From DASWIG01 sp965371445 (GTDB lineage: Bacteria > Acidobacteriota > Thermoanaerobaculia > Multivoradales > J023), in the NCBI GenBank assembly GCA_965371445.1, contig CBDUYN010000112.1, positions 1-32,686 on the forward strand: 32,686 bases of DNA, read 5' to 3'. Within the stretch, counting starts at the first letter, position 1. Each line of letters begins with the position of its first letter. Under the pieces are notes generated by a model, which saw nothing but the letters and a program-made list of their open reading frames with translations, was not told where the DNA came from and made no database searches. Shown here in pieces: positions 1 to 8,069 of this stretch. A program made the translations under genes and the position numbers.

Positions 1-1149
1 CCAAGCTACGCCAGGCAGGTGCATGCATTGAGGACGTCGATTTTCGTACGCGCCGGCGCCCTCCTCGCGCAGCCGGCAGACGCGTTCGACGCGGGCCAGG
101 AGGTCGTCGCGTTCGCGTTCGTGGACGGTGTCGCGCTCGTCCGGGATGAGAGTGTTGTCAGCTTGCCGCGGCCCGTAGTCCGGGAAGGTCGCGTGGACGT
201 CGACGAAGGCGACGCGGTGTTCGTCCTTCCAGTCGTCCCCGCGCTCCGAGACGCGGGGATCGGCGATCCAGTCGCCGCGGTCCGGCGCGTACTGTCGGCT
301 CCGGCGGACGATGCCGTCGGCCCGGACGCGGATCACCTGGTACTGATTGGGGACGTCGGGCCGTTCCGCGGCCTGGAGCGCCGCGCTCCCCGTCGACAGG
401 ATCGGGACGCTGGGCAGCAGCGAGGCGAGGTCGGCGCTGTGGGTGTGGCCGTGCAGGATCAGGTTCAGGCACCGTCCGAGGACGTTCTTGAGGTCGACGT
501 GGTCGCGCAGGCTCTCGTCCTCGGAGGCGTACCCGGGCAGGACGTTGTGGTGAACGGCGCCGATGCGCAGCCAGCCGCGCGCCTGGTAGCGCTCGAGGCG
601 TTCGTGGAACCAGCGGAGCTGCCGCTGTCCGACTTCGCCGTGATGGACCTCGTGGCTTTCGGCCATCGTCGAGTTGAGGCCGGCGACGACGACGCGGAGC
701 TCTTCGATCTCGTAGAGGGTCCAGGGCTGGTCGGCGGTGAAGGTGATCTCGTCGACGTCTTCGTAGAAGCGGTCGAAGAGCGAGGCGAAGTCGCGGAGCT
801 TCGGCCAGTAGGGCTTCTCGGGCTCGCATCCGTCCTCTTCGCATTCGATGAAGTAGCCCTCGCAGCGTCGCCGGTTGACGTCGTGGTTACCCGGGACGAC
901 GACGACGCGTCGGCGGTCGAGGTCGAGGTGCTCTGTCAGGGCTTCGAGGAAGGCGAGGGCGTCGTCGAATTCGGCCTTCTTGCCCCATTCGGCGAGATCA
1001 CCCGTCACCACCAGGAGGTCGGGACGGAGGTCGTGCCGGGTGGCGAGGGCGTCGAGGTCGCGGGTGAGGCTATCGACGACGCTGTCGACGGAGCCGAAGC
1101 GATGGTGTTTGCCGAACTGGATGTCGGAGAGATGCAGAAGCTGGATCAT
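1..1149 (-). CDS. Calcineurin-like metallophosphoesterase, C-terminus beyond window
   Basis: 383 codons are present and the frame is still open at base 1, so the protein is longer. Metal-site motifs appear in order: SDIQFG at residues 8-13 (D9; the usual DxH has Q11 in place of H), TGDLAEWG at 49-56 (D51), GNHD at 87-90, AVHHN around H200, and GHTH at 234-237. This is the Icc/class III phosphodiesterase-like fold, so a soluble phosphodiesterase or phosphatase is likely; the substrate is unknown. The domain is complete by about residue 270 and at least 110 more residues follow, so a C-terminal module is probable. In some relatives this fold precedes a STAND-type NTPase, but that part is not visible. 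The gene starts 34 bp after a broken VapBC relic on the same strand. Confidence 0.85.
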   Translation of the reverse strand, partial: MIQLLHLSDIQFGKHHRFGSVDSVVDSLTRDLDALATRHDLRPDLLVVTGDLAEWGKKAEFDDALAFLEALTEHLDLDRRRVVVVPGNHDVNRRRCEGYFIECEEDGCEPEKPYWPKLRDFASLFDRFYEDVDEITFTADQPWTLYEIEELRVVVAGLNSTMAESHEVHHGEVGQRQLRWFHERLERYQARGWLRIGAVHHNVLPGYASEDESLRDHVDLKNVLGRCLNLILHGHTHSADLASLLPSVPILSTGSAALQAAERPDVPNQYQVIRVRADGIVRRSRQYAPDRGDWIADPRVSERGDDWKDEHRVAFVDVHATFPDYGPRQADNTLIPDERDTVHERERDDLLARVERVCRLREEGAGAYENRRPQCMHLPGVAW

Positions 1150-1183
1150 CTCGGCTTCTCAGCTTGGCCGCCGAGGGAGGGCC

Positions 1184-1564
1184 TCAAAGCCCTGTTTCGT
1201 AGCTCGTCGAAACGAGAGGCTCGTCCCTCTCGATCAAATCCTTCCAGCAGGCGGCGGCTTGAGCATGGTAGAGGTCTTCAGCGTCGAGGATCGCCAGAAG
1301 ACCCGAGGTGTCGACGAAGACGCTCACTCGCCGAACGGGATAGCGGTCGTGGTTTACCGAGAGGTCGGTGACTCCGGAGCGAAACCGACCCACCGCGTTC
1401 AGTGCCCGGCGCTTCTTCTCCTCGTGGCTGAGTGGCGCCTTGGTGCGCAGAAAAGCATCGACGCTGCGGCGGATGAGCTCCGCCATCGACAGCCTCTCCG
1501 CCACAGCGCGGGCTTTGAGAGCGCTTGCTTGCTCCTCCGTCAACTGCACCTGGGTCCTGACCAT
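1184..1564 (-). pseudogene. VapB-like antitoxin fused in frame to a truncated PIN toxin
   Basis: The ATG at 1564 has a good Shine-Dalgarno (GGAGG). The first ~72 residues look like a ribbon-helix-helix antitoxin (MVRTQVQLTEEQ start, SMAELIRRSVDAFL helix). At LSVNHDRY the frame runs straight into a PIN-domain N-terminus (VSVFVDTSGLLAIL) with no stop between. In another frame the junction reads PFGE and then a TGA overlapping a GTG, which is how such pairs are normally coupled. An indel of a few bases therefore probably created the fusion. The PIN part stops after LVSTSYETGL, about 50 residues into a ~130-residue domain, so later acidic residues are missing. Inference: a dead VapBC module, truncated beside the metallophosphoesterase gene. 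Confidence 0.65.
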
Positions 1565-1667
1565 GTCTACCTCCGGGACGTCGTTTCGCGCTCTCGGGCC
1601 AGCGAAGCGGGGACGTTGAGCGTGAGTAGCTTCGCCGTCATAGCGTTCCTCTGCAGCCATTCTATCA

Positions 1668-2615
1668 TCAAGGCCGCCGGACGACGAGCTCGCCGCCGCC
1701 GAGCTCGAAGTCGAGCCCCGAGCTCGGCAAGACGAGACCCGGCGCCTCGTCGGGGCGCAGGCCCTCCACCGAGCTGTGGATGACGATCCCGCCGGCCTCG
1801 GCGGCCAGCCCGGCGTCGGCGTAGGAGACCCGCCAGCCCGTCTCCCGGGCCACCCAGTCGAGCATCTCGGCCACCGTCCGACCTTCGAGGTCGAAGGGCG
1901 GAGCGCTCAGCAGGATCCAGCTCCAGCCCTCGCCCCAGGACGGCACCTCGCTCCGCACGACCGTGCCATCGCCCCCCACCGTGATCTCCTCGCCCGCCGG
2001 GGCCGGATGCCGGACGCCGTCGATCTCGACGTCGACCGCGCCTTCGCGGACCCGTACCCGCAGGCCGTCGTCCACGATCCGTACCTCGAACTGGGTCCCG
2101 ACCTCGCGCACCACCCCGAGCGGCAGGTGCACCTCGACCGCCGTTCCCGGCTCGGCGCCGGCCGAATCGACGTAGACCGCGCCCTCCTCCAGGAAGATCG
2201 TGGCGTCCGTGCCCAGGCGCACCCGCGTCGCCACGTCGAGACGTACCGCGTGTCCCGTGGCGAGCCGCAGGGCGGCCCGTCCCGTCCCTCCGGTGCGGAT
2301 CTCGCTCCGCTCCGCGAGCGTGTCGCCGGAAGCCAGGAAGGCCACACCGCTACGTTCCGCGGAGCGTACCTGGACGCGATTCCAGAGCTCTTCGACCGTG
2401 GCCACCCGGGCCACGGCCTCGCCCGGTGCCGGGACGCCAGCCGGCGCTTCAGGCCGGACGAGGAGAAACGCGCCAAGAGCGGCCACGACCGTCGCGGCCA
2501 CGGCCATCGTCCATTGCCGGCGACGGCGGCGCGCCGCGGCATGGGAGGCCACCTTCTCCTGCCACACCGCCTGCGCCACCCGCCTGGCCTCGGCCCGGGC
2601 CGCGGCGCGCGGCAC
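1668..2615 (-). CDS. FecR-domain membrane protein (sigma regulator/signal transducer)
   Basis: Starting at the GTG at 2615 the protein has ~315 residues: an arginine-rich cytoplasmic segment, one membrane helix (AVAATVVAALGAFLLV, residues ~38-55), a periplasmic FecR domain (GDTLAERSEIRTG, then GTDATIFLEEGAVYVDS, VGTQFEV and VREGAVDVEI), and a C-terminal STN-like segment (FDLEGRTVAEMLDWVAR). FecR-type proteins control a partner ECF sigma factor in response to an outer-membrane or envelope signal, and the sigma gene lies directly upstream. The reading frame is open up to 2750, so a longer form cannot be excluded. The GTG start was chosen because it sits where the sigma gene should end. No TonB receptor is adjacent. 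Confidence 0.8.
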   Translation of the reverse strand: MPRAAARAEARRVAQAVWQEKVASHAAARRRRRQWTMAVAATVVAALGAFLLVRPEAPAGVPAPGEAVARVATVEELWNRVQVRSAERSGVAFLASGDTLAERSEIRTGGTGRAALRLATGHAVRLDVATRVRLGTDATIFLEEGAVYVDSAGAEPGTAVEVHLPLGVVREVGTQFEVRIVDDGLRVRVREGAVDVEIDGVRHPAPAGEEITVGGDGTVVRSEVPSWGEGWSWILLSAPPFDLEGRTVAEMLDWVARETGWRVSYADAGLAAEAGGIVIHSSVEGLRPDEAPGLVLPSSGLDFELGGGELVVRRP

Positions 2616-3226
2616 CGGTCCGGGACCAGTGCCGCAAAGCGGATGCGGAAGGCCTCTCTGGAACGGGTCAGGAGCGATTCCGCCGCCTTGGGGCTCATGC
2701 CGAGCCGCTCGGCGATCTCGCTCACCGGCAGGTCGTCGAAGTACTTCCACGCCAACACCTGCCGATAATGGGACCGAAGGGCGTCGAGGGTGTGATGCAC
2801 CAGAGCGACGGCCTGTTTTGACTGCAAGCTGTCGTCCGGTCCCGCGACGCCGGCCGCCATGGCGTCCAGCATCGCGCGGACCTCGCCGTCCTCCTCAATG
2901 CCGTCGACCCTCGCCGGAATCCGGCGCTGGCGCCGAAAGTGGGCGCTCACCTCGTACCGGCAGAAGGTGCACAGCCAGCTGAAGAGCGCCGCCTCGCCCC
3001 GATAGGTGTCGGGCTTCCCGAGCGCCTGGACAAAAGCGGCCTGGGTGACCTCTTCGGCCAAGAGCTCGTCGTGCTCGACGCGCGTCAGGGTGAAGCGGTA
3101 GAGGCCGTCGTAATGCCCCTCGAAGAGTTGCTCGAAGGCCTCGGCTTCGCCAGCCAGGAGTCGCCGGACCAGGGCCCGATCTTCACGGAAGCCCTGCGGC
3201 TTCTCCCGACCCGTCTGTCCCATCAT
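2612..3226 (-). CDS. ECF sigma-70 factor, stop codon apparently lost
   Basis: ATG at 3226. Region 2 is at about residues 20-95 (FEQLFEGHYDGLYRFTLTR, then EEVTQAAFVQAL and SWLCTFCRYEVSAHFRR) and region 4 at about 145-200 (LRSHYRQVLAWKYFDDLPVS, then ERLGMSPKAAESLLTRSREA). The fold ends near residue 204, where a stop is expected, but codon 205 is TGC. The frame then stays open to 1907, adding ~234 arginine-rich residues that are simply FecR read in the wrong frame. Codon 205 overlaps the GTG start of fecR, so TGA there would give a standard GTGA stop/start overlap. The end shown is the inferred ancestral end; the literal in-frame stop is at 1907. The protein is expected to direct RNA polymerase under FecR control. 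Confidence 0.8.
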
Positions 3227-3282
3227 GGTGTAGGAGGTCCCAGGGTGATGAATCCTTCGAAAAAAGTCTCGTCGTCAAAGTC

Positions 3283-4365
3283 TCAGCGTCCGCGGCGGAT
3301 CACCCGGGTCCCCGCCAGACGGTCGTGGAGCGCGAGCCCGGACTCTGAGAAAGCCGCCGCCAAAAAGCCAATCCCCAGGACGAGGCCGCCGGCGACGAAG
3401 CCCACGAGGCGCAACGCCGAGCGCCCGAGGCCGATCCCGGTGCGCTCCGGCGAGCGGATGACCTGAAGGCCCACCAGGCTCTTGCCCGGAGTCGTCCCCA
3501 AGAGCCCCCAGCCCAGCCACCACACGAGGGCGATCAGGCCCGCCACGACGAGGGCACCGACCCCGCCGGCGACGCCGTAGGCCAACCAGACGAAACCGGC
3601 GACCCAAAAAGCGTCGACGAGGAATGCGGCGGCGCGCAGCCAGAAACCGGCCGGCGCGACGAAGGCCGACACCTTGAGGTCGCGGGCGATTCGAACGGGC
3701 CCGGTGTCCTCCGGGATCTCCTCGTGAAGAGACGGCAGGAGCTCCGTGGTCTCGATCTCGGAGTCCGGCTTGGCCGTCAGCGCCAGGCTGTCGTCGAGCT
3801 TCAGCAAGCCGGGGGGCGTGGCCACGCTTCGTGCACGTCTCTGCCGCGGCGCCGGAGCGTCAAAGACCGGCTTCGGAGGCTTCCGCGGCGTTCTCGGGGG
3901 GCTGGGCTCGTCTTTCGGCGGCGGCTCCGCCTCGGCCTCCGGCGGGCCTGGTAGCTCCCCGAGCGGCGGTGCCAGCATGGCGACGCTCGATCCCGTCGGC
4001 AGCACCGTGGAGCCGGAGACCTGGAGCATGCCGCTCCCACCTTCCAGCGAATCGGCGGCGCCCTCGAAAGTGCCTTCGCGGATCTCGACGGAGACCTCGG
4101 CGTCCCCCAGGCGCAGGGCGTCTCCGTCGTAGAGCTCGGCGTCGGTGGTGACCCGTTCGCCGTTGACGAAAGTCCCGTTCGACGAGCCGAGGTCCTGGAG
4201 ATGGATCTTGCCTTCGTGGAAAGTCAGAAAGACGTGCTTGCGGCTGACGCTCGGATCGTCGATCGCGATGTCGCAGCGGCGGCTACGTCCGACGGTAAGC
4301 TTGTCCGAGCGGAGGTCGATCGTCCGTTCACCGTACTTCAGGCGGTAGCTCCATCCCTCGCTCAC
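3283..4365 (-). CDS. FHA domain-RDD family membrane protein
   Basis: 360 residues in three parts. An N-terminal FHA domain (about 18-95) has the canonical GRSRRCDI, DPSVSRKH and LGSSNGTFVNG motifs that bind phosphothreonine peptides. A proline- and glutamate-rich linker follows (about 100-225, including an EPPPKDEPSPPRTPRKPPKP stretch). The C-terminal RDD domain (about 233-360) has three to four hydrophobic helices, an R-x-x-A-x-x-x-D motif in its first helix (LRAAAFLVD) and GTTPGKSLVGLQV. The protein probably tethers Ser/Thr-kinase signalling to the membrane through the FHA head. No kinase or phosphatase gene is in the window. It lies 32 bp downstream of rsmE on the same strand and may be co-transcribed with it. 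Confidence 0.85.
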   Translation of the reverse strand: MSEGWSYRLKYGERTIDLRSDKLTVGRSRRCDIAIDDPSVSRKHVFLTFHEGKIHLQDLGSSNGTFVNGERVTTDAELYDGDALRLGDAEVSVEIREGTFEGAADSLEGGSGMLQVSGSTVLPTGSSVAMLAPPLGELPGPPEAEAEPPPKDEPSPPRTPRKPPKPVFDAPAPRQRRARSVATPPGLLKLDDSLALTAKPDSEIETTELLPSLHEEIPEDTGPVRIARDLKVSAFVAPAGFWLRAAAFLVDAFWVAGFVWLAYGVAGGVGALVVAGLIALVWWLGWGLLGTTPGKSLVGLQVIRSPERTGIGLGRSALRLVGFVAGGLVLGIGFLAAAFSESGLALHDRLAGTRVIRRGR

Positions 4366-4397
4366 AGTCCTTACTCGCTCCCTTCAAGCTCCGGACT

Positions 4398-5153
4398 CTA
4401 ACATGCCTCCGGCCGCCGGCGCAGAAGCTCGATTTGGGCGACGGCGGCGACCAGCGCGGTTTCGACACGCAGGATCCAGGGGCCGAGCGTCACCCCCTGA
4501 AAGCCCGCCCCGCGAAAGCTTTCGACCTCGCGGTCGAGCCATCCGCCTTCGGGTCCCAGGGCGAGCTCGACGCCGGCGTCGCGGCCCGGCTCCGACGCGG
4601 CGCTCCAGACGGCCTCGATCGGCTCCGGCGCCTCGGGATGAGCGAGGAGCCGCAGGCCCCCGCGCGGACGCGCTTCGAGCGTCTCGAGAAAGGCAGCGAA
4701 CCGCGGGTGGACGGCGACTTCGGGCAGACGGGTGCACGCGCCCTGCTCGGCCCCCAGCACGAGGTGACGCCGCAGCGTCTCGTCTTGTAGGACCGGCGTA
4801 TGAAAATAGCTCTTCTCCACCCGCCACGAACGGATCAGGTCGATCCGCTCAACGCCCATGGCGGCGGAATACTGGAGGACGCGCTTCAAGGCCTGGGGAC
4901 GCGGCAGGGCGACGACCAGGGCGAGCGGCGCCGGCCTCGCCGGCTCGTCGTCGAGCTCGACGTGAAGCTCCACCGTGCCGTCGCCCGCCGCCACGACTCG
5001 GCCGCTGCCGGCCGGCCCGCCGATCCGGCCGACGCGGATCGTCTGGCCTGGCTCCGCCCGCAGGACGCCCAGCAGGTGCTCAGCCCGGCGGTCCGTCAGC
5101 TCGACGCGGCCGTCGGGACCGATCTCGCCGTCCTCGAGGAGCAGGAGGTTCAC
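4398..5153 (-). CDS. rsmE: 16S rRNA (uracil1498-N3)-methyltransferase RsmE
   Basis: 251 residues, normal for the family. The N-terminal PUA-like part contains the typical DRRAEHLLGVLRAEPG segment. The SPOUT methyltransferase part shows ALPRPQALKRVLQYSAAMGV, AEQGACTRLPEV, the SAM-knot motif ALGPEGGW and the closing LGPWILRVETALVAAVAQ. RsmE methylates N3 of U1498 in the decoding region of 16S rRNA, acting on the assembled 30S subunit. The gene follows the M64 peptidase gene by 12 bp and precedes the FHA-RDD gene, suggesting one transcription unit. The assignment is firm; the product is a cytoplasmic housekeeping enzyme. Confidence 0.93.
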   Translation of the reverse strand: MNLLLLEDGEIGPDGRVELTDRRAEHLLGVLRAEPGQTIRVGRIGGPAGSGRVVAAGDGTVELHVELDDEPARPAPLALVVALPRPQALKRVLQYSAAMGVERIDLIRSWRVEKSYFHTPVLQDETLRRHLVLGAEQGACTRLPEVAVHPRFAAFLETLEARPRGGLRLLAHPEAPEPIEAVWSAASEPGRDAGVELALGPEGGWLDREVESFRGAGFQGVTLGPWILRVETALVAAVAQIELLRRRPEAC

Positions 5154-5165
5154 GCGTCTTCTACC

Positions 5166-6587
5166 TCAGGGGGACGGTGGTGAGTAGCGGTCGATGAGCC
5201 GTTCCAGGGCACGGCGGCACACGGCACAAAACGGCACCTTGTCGCGGGTGAACATGACGCAGTCGGCCTGCGGACGAAAGTAGCCCCGGGCCGCGTAGTT
5301 GGCGCCCTCGAAAGCGCCGACGGTGCCGGCGTGCGGCCCAACGCCTAAGAGCTTCGTCTCAAAAGCCTGCTGCTCCGAGAAAAGCGCCGACATCTCCGAC
5401 TCGGGACGGTTCTCGGCACGGATCTTCCGCCGCCGCGCCTGGATCCCCCGGGCGTGCTCCTCGAATTCTGCCTTGGGCCAGGCCGTGGGGAGCGGGGTAC
5501 CCTCGGCGACCAGGTCGCGCCACTTGAGCGCCGCCGGGTCGAGCAACGCGGTGGCGTTGGCCTCCCAGGGCTCGACGCGGCTCTCGTCGATCTCGTAGGC
5601 GACGTCGGAGGTGTAGTACTCGTCGGCCAGGCCGGCGATGTGGTGGCCGAGCTCGTGGACCGTGACGTAGGCGCCCCAGTCGTTGTCGGCGGCCGAGGTC
5701 GAGTAGAGGCCGTAGATCCCGCCGCCGCCGTAGGTCTCGCTGTTCGTGAGGATCAGCACGAGCTCGTAAGGTGCCCAGGCGGCGACCTCGCGCCAGGTCC
5801 GGTTCTCGAAGGTCAGGACGTAGCGCTCGGAGCGAAAGGCGTCGTAGGTGGCGCCGATCAGGGAATGACGGTGGACGCCGGTCGAGGGGCGCGAGACGCC
5901 GGACTCGGCGGCTGGCGGGCAGATCGCCCAGACGTTGAAATCGCCGCGGCGCTCCTTGAAGGGGGTCACGGCGAAGAGGTAGCCGGTGTGACGCCGGACG
6001 TCGCCGACGCACTTGTCGCGTTCCGCCGCGGTGTAGCCGTCGCCCATCACGAGCAGGTCGAGCTTCGCGGGCGGCGGGCCGTTGTCCTGGATCGCCAGCA
6101 CCTCCTGGCGGGGCGGCGGCGCGGTCGACACCAGCATGTCCTCGGGGTCGACCTCGAATTCCCAGACGGGCTCGAAGGCGTTCTGGGCATTGCGCTTCGA
6201 GACGACGAGGCGCAACAGGCGCGCCGGCTCGGGCGCCGGGAAGCGTACCGACTCGTGGAAGGTGCGGTGGCGCTGGCGGGCCTCGCCGGTGGTCTCCCAC
6301 TCGCCGTAGATCGAGGCGAAGCCCTGGGAGAAGAGGACGTCGCCGCTTTTGGCGTCCCTGATCTCGAAGAAGTACTTGCCGGCCCGGATCTCGTCGATCG
6401 CGCCCGAGGGGTTCCCGGGCCAGGGGAGCGGCTCGACGACGAGCCGGTCGAAGCTGAAGAGCTCTTCGGTGGCGCTCCCGGTGTGGTAGTAGTCGAGCCG
6501 CAGGGTTCGTGGCGCCGCGGCCGCGAGGACGGCGGGCGCCGCGGCGAGGAGGAGCGCACAAACGAGAGGTCGAAGGATCGCTGTCAT
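5166..6587 (-). CDS. Secreted M64-family (IgA peptidase-type) zinc metallopeptidase
   Basis: The ATG at 6587 follows a clear Shine-Dalgarno (GAGGTG) and begins a signal peptide (LVCALLLAAAPAVLAAAA), so it is preferred over in-frame starts up to 6725. The mature protein has an N-terminal beta domain (about 25-160) starting LRLDYYHTGSATEELF, the M64 signature MGDGYTAAE at 181-189, and the zinc site HELGHH at 311-316 with a third ligand probably E323 (HExxHxxxxxxxE). Two cysteines near the end (FCAVC) may form a disulfide. M64 enzymes are secreted proteases named after Clostridium ramosum IgA peptidase; environmental homologues have unknown substrates. An 85-bp divergent spacer separates it from the SDR gene and should hold both promoters. 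Confidence 0.85.
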   Translation of the reverse strand: MTAILRPLVCALLLAAAPAVLAAAAPRTLRLDYYHTGSATEELFSFDRLVVEPLPWPGNPSGAIDEIRAGKYFFEIRDAKSGDVLFSQGFASIYGEWETTGEARQRHRTFHESVRFPAPEPARLLRLVVSKRNAQNAFEPVWEFEVDPEDMLVSTAPPPRQEVLAIQDNGPPPAKLDLLVMGDGYTAAERDKCVGDVRRHTGYLFAVTPFKERRGDFNVWAICPPAAESGVSRPSTGVHRHSLIGATYDAFRSERYVLTFENRTWREVAAWAPYELVLILTNSETYGGGGIYGLYSTSAADNDWGAYVTVHELGHHIAGLADEYYTSDVAYEIDESRVEPWEANATALLDPAALKWRDLVAEGTPLPTAWPKAEFEEHARGIQARRRKIRAENRPESEMSALFSEQQAFETKLLGVGPHAGTVGAFEGANYAARGYFRPQADCVMFTRDKVPFCAVCRRALERLIDRYSPPSP

Positions 6588-6672
6588 GTCGTTCACCTCG
6601 GAGAGGACGTTTTTCGATCGGAGTATCCCAGCAATCCTAACCGCTAATCGCCAACCTGGGGAGTCATGACAG

Positions 6673-7419
6673 ATGAAGAGAGTCATCGTCGTCACCGGCG
6701 GTAGCCGCGGCATCGGCGCCGCCACCGCACGCCTGGCCGGGGAACGCGGCTACGCGGTCTGTATCGGCTATCGCCGCAACCAGGACGCCGCGGGGGAAGT
6801 CGTCGACACGATCGAGCGCGCCGGAGGCGAGGCGATCGCCGTCGCCGCCGACGTCGCCGAGGAGGACGACGTCGTCCGACTCTTCAAGACCGTCGACGAA
6901 GCCCTGGGACGTGTCACCGCGTTGGTCAACAACGCCGGCGTCCTGGAGCGGCAGACGAGGGTGGAGGACATCGACCCGGCACGCCTCCACCGTATCTTCG
7001 CCGTCAACGTCGTCGGCTCGTTCCTGTGCGCCCGGGAAGCCGTACGGCGCATGTCGACCCGGCGGGGCGGCCAGGGCGGGGCGATCGTCAACGTGTCGTC
7101 ACGGGCGTCGCAGCTCGGCGCCGCCGGGGAGTACGTCGACTATGCCGCGTCCAAGGGAGCCGTGGATTCGATGACGATCGGCCTCGCCGGCGAGGTGGCC
7201 GCCGAGGGCATCCGCGTCAACGCGGTACGGCCCGGTTTCATCTACACGGACATCCACGCGAGCGGTGGCGAGCCCGGCCGCGTCGACCGGGTCAAGGAGA
7301 TGGTGCCGATGAAGCGCGGCGGCCAGGCCGACGAAGTGGCGCGCGCCATCCTGTACTTGCTATCCGAGGAGTCGTCCTATTCGACGGGGACGTTCCTCGA
7401 CGTCGCGGGGGGTAGATAG
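6673..7419 (+). CDS. SDR-family NAD(P)-dependent oxidoreductase
   Basis: 248 residues, classical short-chain dehydrogenase length. Cofactor motif TGGSRGIG is at 8-15, NNAG at 86-89, catalytic serine in NVSS (about 142), and YAASK (Tyr157, Lys161) at 157-161. The arginines after beta-2 (YRRNQDAA) favour NADP(H). It closely follows the glucose-1-dehydrogenase/YgfF-like pattern (VRPGFIYTDIHA near the C-terminus, TGTFLDVAGGR at the end). A GGGGAG ribosome-binding site lies 9 bp before the ATG. The substrate cannot be told from sequence. The gene stands alone, divergent from the M64 peptidase, with decayed sequence downstream. Confidence 0.88.
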   Translation: MKRVIVVTGGSRGIGAATARLAGERGYAVCIGYRRNQDAAGEVVDTIERAGGEAIAVAADVAEEDDVVRLFKTVDEALGRVTALVNNAGVLERQTRVEDIDPARLHRIFAVNVVGSFLCAREAVRRMSTRRGGQGGAIVNVSSRASQLGAAGEYVDYAASKGAVDSMTIGLAGEVAAEGIRVNAVRPGFIYTDIHASGGEPGRVDRVKEMVPMKRGGQADEVARAILYLLSEESSYSTGTFLDVAGGR

Positions 7420-8069
7420 GTACCGGCGGCGTCGGCCCGGCCCGACCTCCGCCTCGTCCGGCGCCGCTGCCTCCGCCTCGCGGACAACCGCGTCGAGCTC
7501 ACGGACGTCCTTGTCGCGCCGGTGGTATCCCGTCTCCTCGACGAGCCGACGCGCCCGTCCGAGCCTTTGCCGCGCCTCTCGCGGACGTCCCAGGACGACG
7601 TCGGGCCTGGCCCGTTCCAGGTGGACGTCACACTCATGAAGACGCATCCGTCCGCGCAGGGAGATCTCCTCCGCCTCGTTGAGATCGGCGCGCGCACCTT
7701 TTGCGTCCGATTGGACGCGCCGTTGGCGCGGGGCAGGAGGCCGTTAGGCAGGTATTGTTCTTGCCCAGCCTGACGCAGCAACTCGACGGCCCGATCCAGA
7801 TACCCCGCGGCCCGTCCCATCTCCTCTTCTTCTTCTTCTTGCCCTCTCCCCCGGCTCGCTGGTGGATCGTGAGACTACGGTGGACGGGGGAGAGGGCTGG
7901 GGTGAGGGGGAAGATGCGGCGTCAGCGCCAGGGCGAAATGAGCACGGCCCAGGGTGAGGTTGTCGAGAGCGATATCAAGTAGACCAAGGCCACGCCCAAG
8001 AAATTCTTCAGCGAGCTTAAGTGCATAATTCGCTCGATCTATAATCTCACGCCACTCCGCCACGGACAT
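7360..8069 (-). pseudogene. Decayed C-terminal TPR segment of a large TPR protein
   Basis: Recognisable TPR blocks lie in order on the minus strand but in different frames. First comes AEWREIIDRANYALKLAEEF through LGRAHFALALT (about 8060-7915), then YLDRAVELLRQAGQEQYLPN (about 7805-7745), then MRLHECDVHLERARP to ARRLVEETGYHRRD (about 7647-7520). This order matches the C-terminal repeats of large TPR proteins often attached to STAND-type NTPase or effector domains. Between the first two blocks the coding sequence is replaced by an inverted repeat (7841-7897) and low-complexity CT-rich sequence, and a frameshift lies near 7700. No start or N-terminal domain remains; upstream sequence turns into hairpin repeats at about 8072. 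The decayed 3' end overlaps the end of the SDR gene. Confidence 0.6.
7841..7897. repeat. Perfect 13-bp inverted repeat inserted in the TPR pseudogene
   Basis: The arms gccctctcccccg (7841-7853) and cgggggagagggc (7885-7897) are exact reverse complements around a 31-base centre. CT-rich sequence lies to the left and a GGGGTGAGGGGG tract to the right. Such CCCTCTCCCC/GGGGAGAGGG palindromes are a common type of intergenic repetitive element. Here it interrupts former TPR coding sequence, so it is probably an insertion rather than a terminator. Confidence 0.7.

Noticed and set aside
19..1371. Long plus-strand open frame across the left end
   Set aside because: It is the complement of the metallophosphoesterase gene; its peptide has no family features, while the minus frame has all the metal-binding motifs.
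1668..3226. Surface-signalling link between the sigma/FecR pair and the TonB receptor at 21310
   Set aside because: The receptor is 18 kb away and lacks the N-terminal STN signalling domain needed for such a link.
5454..6647. 397-codon plus-strand frame opposite the M64 peptidase
   Set aside because: Valine/glycine-rich complement of the peptidase gene; the minus strand has the signal peptide and HELGH site.
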